Shown piece after piece: positions 1 through 7,112 of a DNA stretch of 14,223 nt. This DNA is from JBFXDI01 sp050181295 (GTDB lineage Bacteria > Pseudomonadota > Alphaproteobacteria > Rhizobiales > Aestuariivirgaceae), in NCBI GenBank assembly GCA_050181295.1, contig JBFXDI010000109.1:1-14223 (forward strand), in the 5' to 3' direction. The notes beneath the pieces are model-generated. The model was not told the origin of the DNA and did not search any database. It was given only the letters and a program-made list of their open reading frames with translations. Every line of letters begins with the position of its first letter. The first letter of the stretch is position 1. A program made the position numbers and the translations under genes.

Positions 1-1
1 G

Positions 2-754
2 ATCGCCGGACATCCGGGCGCGGTGCTGAAGGCGGTGCTGGAGGCAGCTTCCGGCCGCCTCAAGAACGACAGGCGCCAGGCGCGCCGGCAGTGGATGAAG
101 CAGCTCCAGGAGGCCGAGGAGATCGCCACCCAGAAGCTGATGCCGCTCTTCAAGTCGGACCAGACGCCGATCCACCCCTATCGTGTGGCTTACGAGATCA
201 ACGAGTTCCTGACCGACGACACGATCTATATCGGCGACGGCGGCGATGTGGTGACGATCTCGGCGCAGGCCGTGCGGCCCCGCTCGCCCGGCCACTGGAT
301 GGATCCGGGCGCGCTCGGCTCGCTCGGTGTCGGCACGGGCTTCGCGCTCGCCGCCAAGCTCGTCAATCCCGGCAAGGAGGTACTCGTCTACTACGGCGAC
401 GGCTCCTTCGGCATGACCGCCTTCGATATGGAGACGGCGAACCGCTTCGGCGCGCCCTATCTCGCCGTCATCGGCAACAACTCCGCCATGAATCAGATCC
501 GCTACGGCCAGATCGCCAAATACGGCGCCAACCGCGGCGACATCGGCAACAAGCTCGGCGATGTCGAGTTCTCGCATTTCGGGAAGATGCTCGGGGGCTA
601 CGGCGAGGAGGTGCGCGATCCGGCCCAGATCCAGCCGGCGCTGCTCCGGGCGCGCGAGTCCATCGCCAAGACCGGCAAGTCGGCGGTCGTGAACATCTGG
701 GTCGATCCGAACGAGTACGCGCCCGGCACCAAGAACCAGACGATGTACAAGTAG
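2..754 (+). CDS. ThDP-dependent lyase, C-terminal part (2-hydroxyacyl-CoA lyase / oxalyl-CoA decarboxylase-like), 5' truncated
   Basis: The reading frame is open from the first bases of the window to TAG at 752-754, so this is the last ~250 residues of a protein whose family is usually 550-590 aa. It carries the C-terminal pyrophosphate-binding domain of thiamine-diphosphate enzymes. The metal/ThDP motif GDG (bases 395-403) is followed 27 residues later by NN (476-481), the usual GDG-(26-30)-NN spacing. After NN the sequence reads SAMNQIRYGQ, like the acetolactate-synthase or lyase branch. Oxalyl-CoA decarboxylases (Oxc, YfdU) have GDS and NNGGIY at these places, so a canonical Oxc is unlikely. 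The CoA-transferase gene 33 bp downstream points to an acyl-CoA substrate and a formyl-CoA product, hence the 2-hydroxyacyl-CoA lyase suggestion. Family membership is clear; the exact reaction is inferred from context. Other ThDP carboligases remain possible. The GTG at 23 is internal and not the real start. Confidence 0.85.
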   Translation: MAGHPGAVLKAVLEAASGRLKNDRRQARRQWMKQLQEAEEIATQKLMPLFKSDQTPIHPYRVAYEINEFLTDDTIYIGDGGDVVTISAQAVRPRSPGHWMDPGALGSLGVGTGFALAAKLVNPGKEVLVYYGDGSFGMTAFDMETANRFGAPYLAVIGNNSAMNQIRYGQIAKYGANRGDIGNKLGDVEFSHFGKMLGGYGEEVRDPAQIQPALLRARESIAKTGKSAVVNIWVDPNEYAPGTKNQTMYK

Positions 755-787
755 GCCGTCAAGGCAGCGATTGGAGACGACGACGAC

Positions 788-2059
788 ATGAACGCGCTCA
801 AGGGGATCAAGATTCTCGACTTCACGCATGTGCAGTCGGGGCCGACCTGCACGCAGCTCCTCGCCTGGCTCGGAGCCGATGTGATCAAGGTCGAGCGGCC
901 GGGCGAGGGTGACGCGACGCGCGGGCAGCTCCGCGACATTCCGGGCGTCGACTCGCTCTATTTCACCATGCTCAACCACAACAAGCGCTCGCTCACCCTC
1001 GACACCAAGAACGCCAAGGGCAAGGAGGTGCTGGAGCGGCTGGTCAGGACCTGCGACGTGCTGGTCGAGAACTTCGCCCCGGGCGCGCTCGACCGCATGG
1101 GGCTGACCTGGGCCCGCATCCAGGAGCTCAACCCGCGCATGATCTACGCCTCGGTGAAGGGTTTTGGACCCGGCCCCTACGAGGACTGCAAGGTCTACGA
1201 GAACGTTGCCCAGTGCACCGGCGGCTCGGCTTCCACGACCGGCTTCAACGACGGCCTGCCGCTGGTGACGGGCGCCCAGATCGGCGACTCAGGGACGGGC
1301 CTCCACCTCGCCTTCGGCATTGTCGCGGCGCTCTACCAGCGCATCCATTCCGGCAAGGGCCAGCGCGTGCAGGCGGCGATGCAGGACGGCGTCCTCAACC
1401 TCTGCCGCGTGAAGCTCCGCGACCAGCAGCGTCTCGCTCACGGGCCGCTCAAGGAATACAGCCAGTTCGGCCGCGGCACGCCCTTCGGCGATGCGGTGCC
1501 GCGCGCCGGCAACGATTCGGGCGGCGGCCAGCCCGGTGCCATCCTCAAATGCAAGGGCTGGGAGAAGGACCCCAACGCCTACATCTATTTCATCACCCAG
1601 GCGGCGGCCTGGGGCTCGGTATGCGACGTCATCGGCAAGCCCGAATGGAAGACCGATCCGGGCTATGCGACGCCGCCTGCCCGCCTCGACAAGCTCGACC
1701 GGATCTTCGCCACCGTCGAGGAGTGGACCAAGACCAAGACGAAGTTCGAGGTCATGGAGATCTGCAACCCGGTCGACATCCCCTGCGGGCCGATCCTGTC
1801 GATGAAGGAGCTCGCCGAGGAGCCGTCGCTGCGCGAGACCGGAACGGTCGTCGAGGTCGATCATCCGACGCGCGGCAAGTATCTTTCGGTCGGCATGCCG
1901 GTAAAACTCTCGGATTCGCCCGCCGACGTGACGCGCTCGCCGCTGCTCGGCGAGCACAACGAGGAGATCCTGGCCGAGGTTCTGGGCTACGCGGCGGACG
2001 AGATCGCGGGCATCCGCGACTCCGGCGCCATGGGCGTCCTCAAGGCGGCCGCCGAGTGA
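788..2059 (+). CDS. frc: Formyl-CoA:carboxylate CoA-transferase, YfdW/Frc type (CaiB/BaiF family, class III)
   Basis: The 423-aa protein matches formyl-CoA transferases (416-428 aa) along its whole length, as recalled from Oxalobacter Frc and E. coli YfdW. Family members move CoA from formyl-CoA to oxalate or a similar carboxylate through aspartyl-CoA mixed anhydrides. The nucleophile is D167 in IGDSGTG (Asp169 of Frc). Y137 in KVYENVAQ corresponds to Frc Tyr139. The flexible glycine loop GGGQPG is at 245-250. The stretch before that loop (GTPFGDAVPRAGN) is short, as in YfdW, and lacks the roughly 12-residue longer loop of Oxalobacter Frc. Q47 stands where Frc has Trp48, again as in YfdW. ATG 788 gives the expected N-terminus (GIKILDFTHVQSGP), and a GGAGA lies upstream. 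The stop overlaps the next start (TGATG at 2057-2061), implying translational coupling. Acceptor specificity cannot be read from the sequence. Confidence 0.93.
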   Translation: MNALKGIKILDFTHVQSGPTCTQLLAWLGADVIKVERPGEGDATRGQLRDIPGVDSLYFTMLNHNKRSLTLDTKNAKGKEVLERLVRTCDVLVENFAPGALDRMGLTWARIQELNPRMIYASVKGFGPGPYEDCKVYENVAQCTGGSASTTGFNDGLPLVTGAQIGDSGTGLHLAFGIVAALYQRIHSGKGQRVQAAMQDGVLNLCRVKLRDQQRLAHGPLKEYSQFGRGTPFGDAVPRAGNDSGGGQPGAILKCKGWEKDPNAYIYFITQAAAWGSVCDVIGKPEWKTDPGYATPPARLDKLDRIFATVEEWTKTKTKFEVMEICNPVDIPCGPILSMKELAEEPSLRETGTVVEVDHPTRGKYLSVGMPVKLSDSPADVTRSPLLGEHNEEILAEVLGYAADEIAGIRDSGAMGVLKAAAE

Positions 2060-2973
2060 TGCGGATCATCCTCAACGGCCAGCAGGCCTTCGGCAAGGCG
2101 GCGCTCGAGGCGATCCTGAAGGAGGGCAAGGACGAGATCGTCGCCGTCTACACGGCGCCCGACATGGAGGGCCGGCCGGCGGACCCCGTGAAGCAGGCGG
2201 CGCTTGAGCACAAGCTGCCGCTCTTCCAGCCGGCGAGCTACAAGGACGCGGCGGTGCTGGAAGAACTCCGCTCCCACAAGGCCGACCTCATGGTCATGGC
2301 CTATGTGATCATCTTCATCCCCGAGGCAGCCCGCTCTATCCCGACCCACGGGTCGATCTGCTTCCATCCCTCGCTTCTGCCGCTGCATCGCGGCCCCTCC
2401 TCCATCAACTGGCCGATCATCGGCGGCGCGACCAAGACGGGCCTCACCTATTTCTGGCCCGACGACGGTCTCGATGAGGGCGACATCCTGCTTCAGAAGG
2501 AGGTCGAGGTCGGTCCCGACGACACGCTGGGCTCGATCTATTTCGACAAGATCTTTCCGCTGGGCGTCAAGACGACGCTCGAGGCGATCGACCTCGTGCG
2601 CTCGGGCAACCCGCCGCGCATCCGGCAGGACGAATCCAAGGCGACCTACGAGAGCTGGTGCAAGAAGGAAAATGCCCGCATCGACTGGTCGAAGCCCGCC
2701 ACCGAGGTCTACAATCTGATCCGCGGCACCAATCCGCAGCCCGGCGCCTGGACGACCTTCGGCGGCGCCGAGGTGCAGGTCTACGAATCCGCCAGGGCCG
2801 AGGGCGACGGCCGGCCGGGCGAGGTGGCCTCGGTCACGGCCGACGGCGTGGCGGTGCAGGCCCGGGACGGCCGGGTGCTCATCAAGCGCGTACGCCCGAA
2901 GGGCGGCGAGAAGCAGGACGCGGCGGAGTGGGCCAGGGCGGCGGGCATCGAGCCCGGCAGCCGGGCCGCATGA
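2059..2973 (+). CDS. Stand-alone formyltransferase / 10-formyl-THF hydrolase-like protein (ALDH1L1 N-terminal domain homologue)
   Basis: This is a 304-aa formyltransferase-fold protein. The N-terminal Rossmann-like formyl_trans_N domain is roughly residues 1-180, and the C-terminal OB-type formyl_trans_C domain is about 200-285. The core motif FHPSLLPLHRG places H103 as catalytic, and D139 in DDGLDEGD lies exactly 36 residues later. This is the spacing of His106 and Asp142 in the hydrolase domain of 10-formyltetrahydrofolate dehydrogenase. Flanking segments (SSINW, FWPDDGLDEGDILLQKE, IRGTNPQPGAWT) match that domain better than methionyl-tRNA formyltransferase, whose catalytic Asn before the His is replaced here (C101). 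No aldehyde dehydrogenase domain follows, since the gene ends at TGA 2971-2973. It overlaps the CoA-transferase stop by one base. Family members move or hydrolyse the formyl group of 10-formyl-THF. A role in draining formyl groups released by the two upstream enzymes is inference. An Fmt-like role is the main alternative. Confidence 0.88.
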   Translation: MRIILNGQQAFGKAALEAILKEGKDEIVAVYTAPDMEGRPADPVKQAALEHKLPLFQPASYKDAAVLEELRSHKADLMVMAYVIIFIPEAARSIPTHGSICFHPSLLPLHRGPSSINWPIIGGATKTGLTYFWPDDGLDEGDILLQKEVEVGPDDTLGSIYFDKIFPLGVKTTLEAIDLVRSGNPPRIRQDESKATYESWCKKENARIDWSKPATEVYNLIRGTNPQPGAWTTFGGAEVQVYESARAEGDGRPGEVASVTADGVAVQARDGRVLIKRVRPKGGEKQDAAEWARAAGIEPGSRAA

Positions 2974-3098
2974 ACTGACTAAGCGAGAGGAGGCAACGGG
3001 CGGACTGGGGGAGAGAGTGATTTAGGCAACGCTTGGAGACCTCACGGACAAAACAAACGGCAGCCGTGGCCGGATCATAAAACCTAGGGAGAGAAAGC

Positions 3099-4103
3099 AT
3101 GACCTTTGCACGCAAGCTATGCGCTTCGGCCATCGCGGCCACCGCGCTTCTGGGCCTCGCAGCGGCGCACCCCGCGCTCGCCGAGTGGAAGCCCACCAAG
3201 ACCGTCGAGTTCGTCGTTCCGGCGGGCACCGGCGGCGGCGCCGACCAGATGGCGCGCATGATCCAGGGCGTGATCCAGAAGCACAGCCTCATGGAACAGC
3301 CCATGGTGGTCATCAACAAGTCCGGCGGCGCCGGTGCCGAGGGCTTCATGGACGTGAAGGGATCCTCCGGCAACGAGCACAAGGTGATCATCACGCTGTC
3401 GAACCTCTTCACGACGCCGCTTGCCACGGGCGTTCCCTTCTCGTGGGAGGACCTGACGCCGGTCGCCATGCTGGCGCTCGACAACTTCGTGCTCTGGGTG
3501 AACTCCGAGTCCGAATACAAGACCGCCAAGGACTACATCGAGGCGGTGAAGTCGGGAACCGACAACCAGTTCAAGATGGCCGGCACCGGCTCCAAGCAGG
3601 AAGACCAGATCATCACGGTCGCCATCGAGCAGGTCGAGGGCAAGAAGTTCACCTACGTGCCCTTCAAGGGCGGCGGCGACGTCGCCAAGCAGCTCGTGGG
3701 CACCCATGTCGACTCGACGGTGAACAACCCGATCGAGGCCGTCTCCTTCTGGCAGTCCGGCAATCTGCGTCCGCTCTGCTCCTTCTCGGCCGAGCGCCTC
3801 GACTCCTCGGCCCAGGTGAAATGGGCCGACATCCCGACCTGCAAGGAGGCGGGCGTCGACGTCCAGTACCAGATGTTGCGCGGCATCTTCATGTCGCCGG
3901 GCGTGAGCCAGGAAGTGGTCGACTACTATGTCGGCCTCTTCGAGAAGGTGCGCGGGACGCAGGAGTGGAAGGATTTCATGGCCAAGGGCGCCTTCACCCA
4001 GACCTTCATGTCGGGTGACGACTACAAGAAGTGGGTGTCGGACGCGGCCACGCTTCATAAAGACCTGATGACGAAGGCGGGCTTCGTAGCCGCCTCCAAC
4101 TGA
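3099..4103 (+). CDS. tctC: Tripartite tricarboxylate transporter substrate-binding protein (TctC/Bug family)
   Basis: The 334-aa protein starts with a clear Sec signal peptide: positive residues RK at 5-6, a hydrophobic core at about 9-22, and a cleavage site after PALA (A28). The mature part opens in the manner of Bug-family binding proteins, with VEFVVPAGTGGGADQMAR (35-52) forming the first strand and carboxylate-binding loop. These periplasmic proteins bind carboxylates such as citrate, tartrate, terephthalate or short diacids and deliver them to the TctAB membrane complex. The length is typical of the family. ATG 3099 is preceded by a strong AGGGAGAG ribosome site. It is the first transporter gene, 125 bp after the formyltransferase; a separate promoter could lie in that gap, but none is convincing. 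The ligand cannot be told from sequence. The neighbouring CoA-transferase and lyase suggest an oxalate-like acid or a hydroxy acid. Confidence 0.93.
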   Translation: MTFARKLCASAIAATALLGLAAAHPALAEWKPTKTVEFVVPAGTGGGADQMARMIQGVIQKHSLMEQPMVVINKSGGAGAEGFMDVKGSSGNEHKVIITLSNLFTTPLATGVPFSWEDLTPVAMLALDNFVLWVNSESEYKTAKDYIEAVKSGTDNQFKMAGTGSKQEDQIITVAIEQVEGKKFTYVPFKGGGDVAKQLVGTHVDSTVNNPIEAVSFWQSGNLRPLCSFSAERLDSSAQVKWADIPTCKEAGVDVQYQMLRGIFMSPGVSQEVVDYYVGLFEKVRGTQEWKDFMAKGAFTQTFMSGDDYKKWVSDAATLHKDLMTKAGFVAASN

Positions 4104-4111
4104 CGGCGCGC

Positions 4112-4146
4112 CATGGTCCGGGGCGCTCGAACGGCCCCGGACCATG
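4112..4146 (+). promoter_or_regulatory. Hairpin between tctC and tctB
   Basis: The 13-base arm CATGGTCCGGGGC (4112-4124) is perfectly complementary to 4134-4146, with a 9-nt loop. It begins 9 bases after the tctC stop. No run of T follows, so it is not a classic terminator. A likely role is an mRNA stabiliser or partial attenuator that keeps binding-protein transcript in excess over the membrane subunits. It contains the ATG at 4144, which argues against that codon as the tctB start. Confidence 0.75.
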
Positions 4147-4182
4147 CCCCATCCAGAAAAACTCAAAGGCAAGGAGACCGCC

Positions 4183-4713
4183 ATGGCGAGCAAGCACGAT
4201 CTCGTACCCGAGAGCACGCCCGGCGAGAGCCAGAACACCGTCACGACGCGCACCATGGAGCTCGTGGTCGCGGTCCTTTTCATGCTCTGCGCCGCGCTCG
4301 TCATGTATGACAGCGTGCGCGTCGGCATAGGCTGGGGCTCGGAAGGGCCGCAGGCCGGCTACTTCCCCTTCTATGTCGGGCTCATCATGCTCCTCGCCAG
4401 CGCCGTGACCTTCGGCATGCATCTCTTCGGCAGCGCGCCCGACCGCTCGAACTTCGTGGCAAGGCCTGCCCTCTGGCTGGTGCTCAAGGTGCTCCTGCCG
4501 AGCGCGCTCTATATCCTCATCATGTACTGGGTGGGCCTCTACGTCGCCTCCGCGATCTTCATCGCCTTCTTCATGATGTGGCTGGGCAGATACTCGATCG
4601 TGAAGGCCGCCCCCGTCGCCATCCTGGTTCCCCTCGTCCTCTTCTGGGTGTTCGAACGCGCCTTCCTCATCCCGCTGCCGAAGGGTCCCCTCGAGGCGCT
4701 GCTCGGCTACTGA
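4183..4713 (+). CDS. tctB: Tripartite tricarboxylate transporter small membrane subunit (TctB family)
   Basis: The 176-aa integral membrane protein has the four predicted helices of TctB proteins: about 26-46, 60-83, 92-128 (a long, probably two-part segment) and 138-158. The motif AGYFPFYVGLIML is typical at the second helix. TctB is the small permease subunit that assembles with TctA. I chose ATG 4183 because an AAGGAG lies just before it at 4171-4176. The in-frame ATG at 4144 sits inside the right arm of the intergenic hairpin, has no ribosome site, and would add a hydrophilic leader. The gene lies between tctC and tctA, the usual C-B-A order, and ends 34 bp before tctA. Sequence conservation in this family is low, so identification rests on topology, length and position. 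Confidence 0.9.
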   Translation: MASKHDLVPESTPGESQNTVTTRTMELVVAVLFMLCAALVMYDSVRVGIGWGSEGPQAGYFPFYVGLIMLLASAVTFGMHLFGSAPDRSNFVARPALWLVLKVLLPSALYILIMYWVGLYVASAIFIAFFMMWLGRYSIVKAAPVAILVPLVLFWVFERAFLIPLPKGPLEALLGY

Positions 4714-4747
4714 CCCTTGGAAGCATAGCAAGAGACGGAAGAACCCC

Positions 4748-6274
4748 ATGGACGCATTCGCCTCTCTCATCCACGGCTTCGGGGTTCTGGCCGACCCCCA
4801 CAACATCCTCTACATGTGCGTGGGCGTGGTGCTCGGCGTGCTGATCGGCGTGCTGCCGGGCCTCGGCGGCGCCAACGGCGTGGCGATCCTCCTGCCGCTC
4901 ACCTTCTCCATGAGCCCGACTGCCGCCATCATCATGCTCTCCTCGATCTACTGGGGAGCCCTCTTCGGCGGCGCCATCACCTCGGTGCTCTTCAACATTC
5001 CAGGCGAGCCCTGGTCGGTGGCGACCACCTTCGACGGCCATCCGATGGCCCAGCAGGGCAAGGCCGACCAGGCGCTGACGGCCGCCTTCACCTCCTCCTT
5101 CGTGGGCGCGCTGCTCGCGGTCATCGTCATCACCTTCCTCGCGCCGCTTGTCGCCGGCTTCGCGCTGAAGTTCGGGCCGGCCGAGTTCTTCGCCGTACAG
5201 CTCCTCACCTTCTGCAGTTTCGTCGGCATGGGTCGAGAATCCCCCTTCAAGGTGCTGGCGGCGATGATGCTCGGCTTCGCGCTCGCCGCCGTTGGCCTCG
5301 ATTCGGTGACTGGCCAGCTCCGCATGACCTTCGGCACCGTCGAGCTCATGCGCGGCTTCGACTTCCTCATCGCCGTCATCGGCCTCTTCGGCATCGGGGA
5401 AATCCTGCTCACCATGGAGGAGGGGCTCTCCTTCCGCGGCAAGTCCACCGTCATCCGGCTGCGGACAGTCTTCGACACCTGGACGCGCCTGCCGCGCTTC
5501 TGGATCACCTATCTGCGCTCGGCGGCCGTCGGCTGCTGGCTCGGCATCACGCCGGGCGGCGCGACGCCCGCCTCCTTCATGAGCTACGGCCTCGCCCGCC
5601 GCTTCTCGAGGAATAGGGACAAGTTCGGCAAGGGCGAGATCGAGGGCGTCGTGGCGCCCGAGACCGCCGCCCATGCCGCGGGCACGAGCGCGCTCCTTCC
5701 GATGCTCACGCTCGGCATCCCCGGCTCCCCCACGGCGGCCGTGATGTTGGGCGGCCTCCTGATCTGGGGGCTCCAGCCCGGTCCCATGCTCTTCATCGAG
5801 CAGAAGGACTTCGTGTGGGGCCTCATCGCCTCCATGTACATCTCCAACGTCGTGGGCTTCCTGATCGTTCTGACCACGGTGCCGCTCTGGGCGGCGATCC
5901 TGCGCATCCCCTTCTCGATCATCGCGCCGCTCATCATCGTGGTCTGCTGCATCGGCGCCTACACGGTCCACAACGCCTTCCTGGACGTGGTGCTGATGCT
6001 GTTCTTCGGCGTCCTGGGCTATCTCTTCAAGAAGCTCGGCTACCCGCTGGCGCCGCTGGTGCTGGCGCTGGTGCTGGGCGACATGGCCGAAAGCGCCTTC
6101 CGCCAGTCCATGCTCCTGTCGCAGGGCAGCCTTACGATCTTCTGGTCGAACTGGCTCGTCGGCTCCATATGTGCTCTTGCCATGTTGATGCTGTTCTGGC
6201 CTTTGATCTCGCTGGTCGTCGACCGCATCCGCGGCGGAGACCAGCTCGCACCGGGCGAGACGAAGGGAACCTGA
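4748..6274 (+). CDS. tctA: Tripartite tricarboxylate transporter large permease subunit (TctA family)
   Basis: The 508-aa polytopic membrane protein has the length of TctA. The N-terminal half carries the family signature GVLPGLGGANGVAILLPLTF (34-53), then SSIYWGALFGGAITSVLFNIPG (65-86) and DGHPMAQQGKADQAL (96-110). The second half repeats the pattern with LGITPGGATPASFMSYGLAR (265-284) and TLGIPGSPTAAVMLGGLLIWGLQPGP (321-346), the internal duplication known in the family. It forms the translocation channel with TctB, driven by an ion gradient and fed by TctC. The start ATG 4748 follows a weak purine-rich stretch (GGAAG). The stop is 4 bp before the next gene, so the TerC-like genes probably share its transcript. 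Confidence 0.95.
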   Translation: MDAFASLIHGFGVLADPHNILYMCVGVVLGVLIGVLPGLGGANGVAILLPLTFSMSPTAAIIMLSSIYWGALFGGAITSVLFNIPGEPWSVATTFDGHPMAQQGKADQALTAAFTSSFVGALLAVIVITFLAPLVAGFALKFGPAEFFAVQLLTFCSFVGMGRESPFKVLAAMMLGFALAAVGLDSVTGQLRMTFGTVELMRGFDFLIAVIGLFGIGEILLTMEEGLSFRGKSTVIRLRTVFDTWTRLPRFWITYLRSAAVGCWLGITPGGATPASFMSYGLARRFSRNRDKFGKGEIEGVVAPETAAHAAGTSALLPMLTLGIPGSPTAAVMLGGLLIWGLQPGPMLFIEQKDFVWGLIASMYISNVVGFLIVLTTVPLWAAILRIPFSIIAPLIIVVCCIGAYTVHNAFLDVVLMLFFGVLGYLFKKLGYPLAPLVLALVLGDMAESAFRQSMLLSQGSLTIFWSNWLVGSICALAMLMLFWPLISLVVDRIRGGDQLAPGETKGT

Positions 6275-6278
6275 GCTC

Positions 6279-7109
6279 ATGGAAATCGGCTCGTCGGCTT
6301 TCTGGGTCGGTCTGCTCCAGATCATCGGCATCGACATCGTGCTGTCGGGCGACAACGCGCTGGTCATAGCGCTTGCCTGCCGCTCGCTGCCGCCGCAGCA
6401 GCGCAAATGGGGCATCATCCTGGGAACGGGGGTGGCCATAGCGCTGCGCATCGCCTTCGCGGTGGCCATCGTCTACGTGCTCATGGTGCCGCTGGTGAAG
6501 TTCGTGGGCGCGCTGCTCCTGATCTGGATCGCCATCAAGCTCCTGATGCCGGAGATGGAGGCCAAGCCCGGCCACGCCGACGGCAAGGAGGCGGCCAACC
6601 TCTGGGACGCGATCAAGATCGTCGCGGTGGCCGATGCGGTGATGAGCCTCGACAACGTCATCGCGGTGGCCGCCGCTGCCAAGGGCAGCGTGGTGCTGCT
6701 GGCGCTCGGCATCGCCATCGCCATTCCGCTCATGGTGGTGGGCAGCGCCATGATGCTGTGGCTGCTCGACCGCTTCCCGCTCCTCGTGGTCGCGGGCTCG
6801 GGGCTCCTCGGCTGGATCGCCGGCGAGCTCTTCGTGCACGACAACATCGTCGGGCCCTGGCTCGTGGCGCAGGCTCCGATGTTCGCCAAGGCGCTCCCCT
6901 TCATCATCTGCGGCGGCGTCATGCTCATCGGCCTCTATATTCGCCGCCGGAGCGCCGCCAGCACCGCGGCGGGCGCGCTCCTACTCTGCGCCCTGCCGCC
7001 GGGACAGCTCATGCTCGAGCGGGGCGAGTTCGCGCCCTCCGAGCCCATCGAGCGTCCGGCGCTGCTCGCATGGGAAGAGGGCGAGGACCGCTACAGGAAG
7101 GCCGCCTGA
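6279..7109 (+). CDS. TerC/YjbE-family integral membrane protein (putative metal-ion exporter), first paralogue
   Basis: The 276-aa membrane protein has two inverted half-repeats, each opening with the acidic signature of the TerC superfamily: LSGDNA at 22-27 (D25) and SLDNV at 123-127 (D125). The overall pattern, including GSGLLGWIAGEL (173-184) and a final helix at about 203-220, fits the YjbE-like subfamily. Related Bacillus proteins (MeeF/YceF, MeeY/YkoY) take part in manganese export, and others are linked to tellurite resistance or metallation of exported proteins. A metal-transport role is known of the family and only inferred here. Residues 225-276 form an extra tail, with a short hydrophobic stretch and an acidic end, that is absent from the next gene. 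The start is 4 bp after the tctA stop and the end is 3 bp before the second paralogue. No yybP-ykoY riboswitch space exists upstream. Confidence 0.9.
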   Translation: MEIGSSAFWVGLLQIIGIDIVLSGDNALVIALACRSLPPQQRKWGIILGTGVAIALRIAFAVAIVYVLMVPLVKFVGALLLIWIAIKLLMPEMEAKPGHADGKEAANLWDAIKIVAVADAVMSLDNVIAVAAAAKGSVVLLALGIAIAIPLMVVGSAMMLWLLDRFPLLVVAGSGLLGWIAGELFVHDNIVGPWLVAQAPMFAKALPFIICGGVMLIGLYIRRRSAASTAAGALLLCALPPGQLMLERGEFAPSEPIERPALLAWEEGEDRYRKAA

Positions 7110-7112
7110 CCC

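Noticed and set aside
4144..4182. Upstream ATG at 4144 as the start of tctB
   Set aside because: It lies inside the right arm of a perfect hairpin and has no ribosome site. ATG 4183 has AAGGAG at proper distance.
3117..4328. Long minus-strand open frame opposite tctC
   Set aside because: It is antisense to a signal-peptide-bearing TctC with good family matches. It has low-complexity composition and no ribosome site.
6260..6280. yybP-ykoY manganese riboswitch upstream of the TerC-like genes
   Set aside because: Some TerC relatives are riboswitch-controlled, but only 4 bp separate tctA from the first TerC gene, so there is no room for one.
4667..6469. Long open frame (600 codons) on the minus strand opposite tctA
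   Set aside because: It mirrors tctA and the first TerC gene, which have clear family motifs. The product is rich in H, E, G, R and D with no domain, as expected of a shadow frame in GC-rich DNA.
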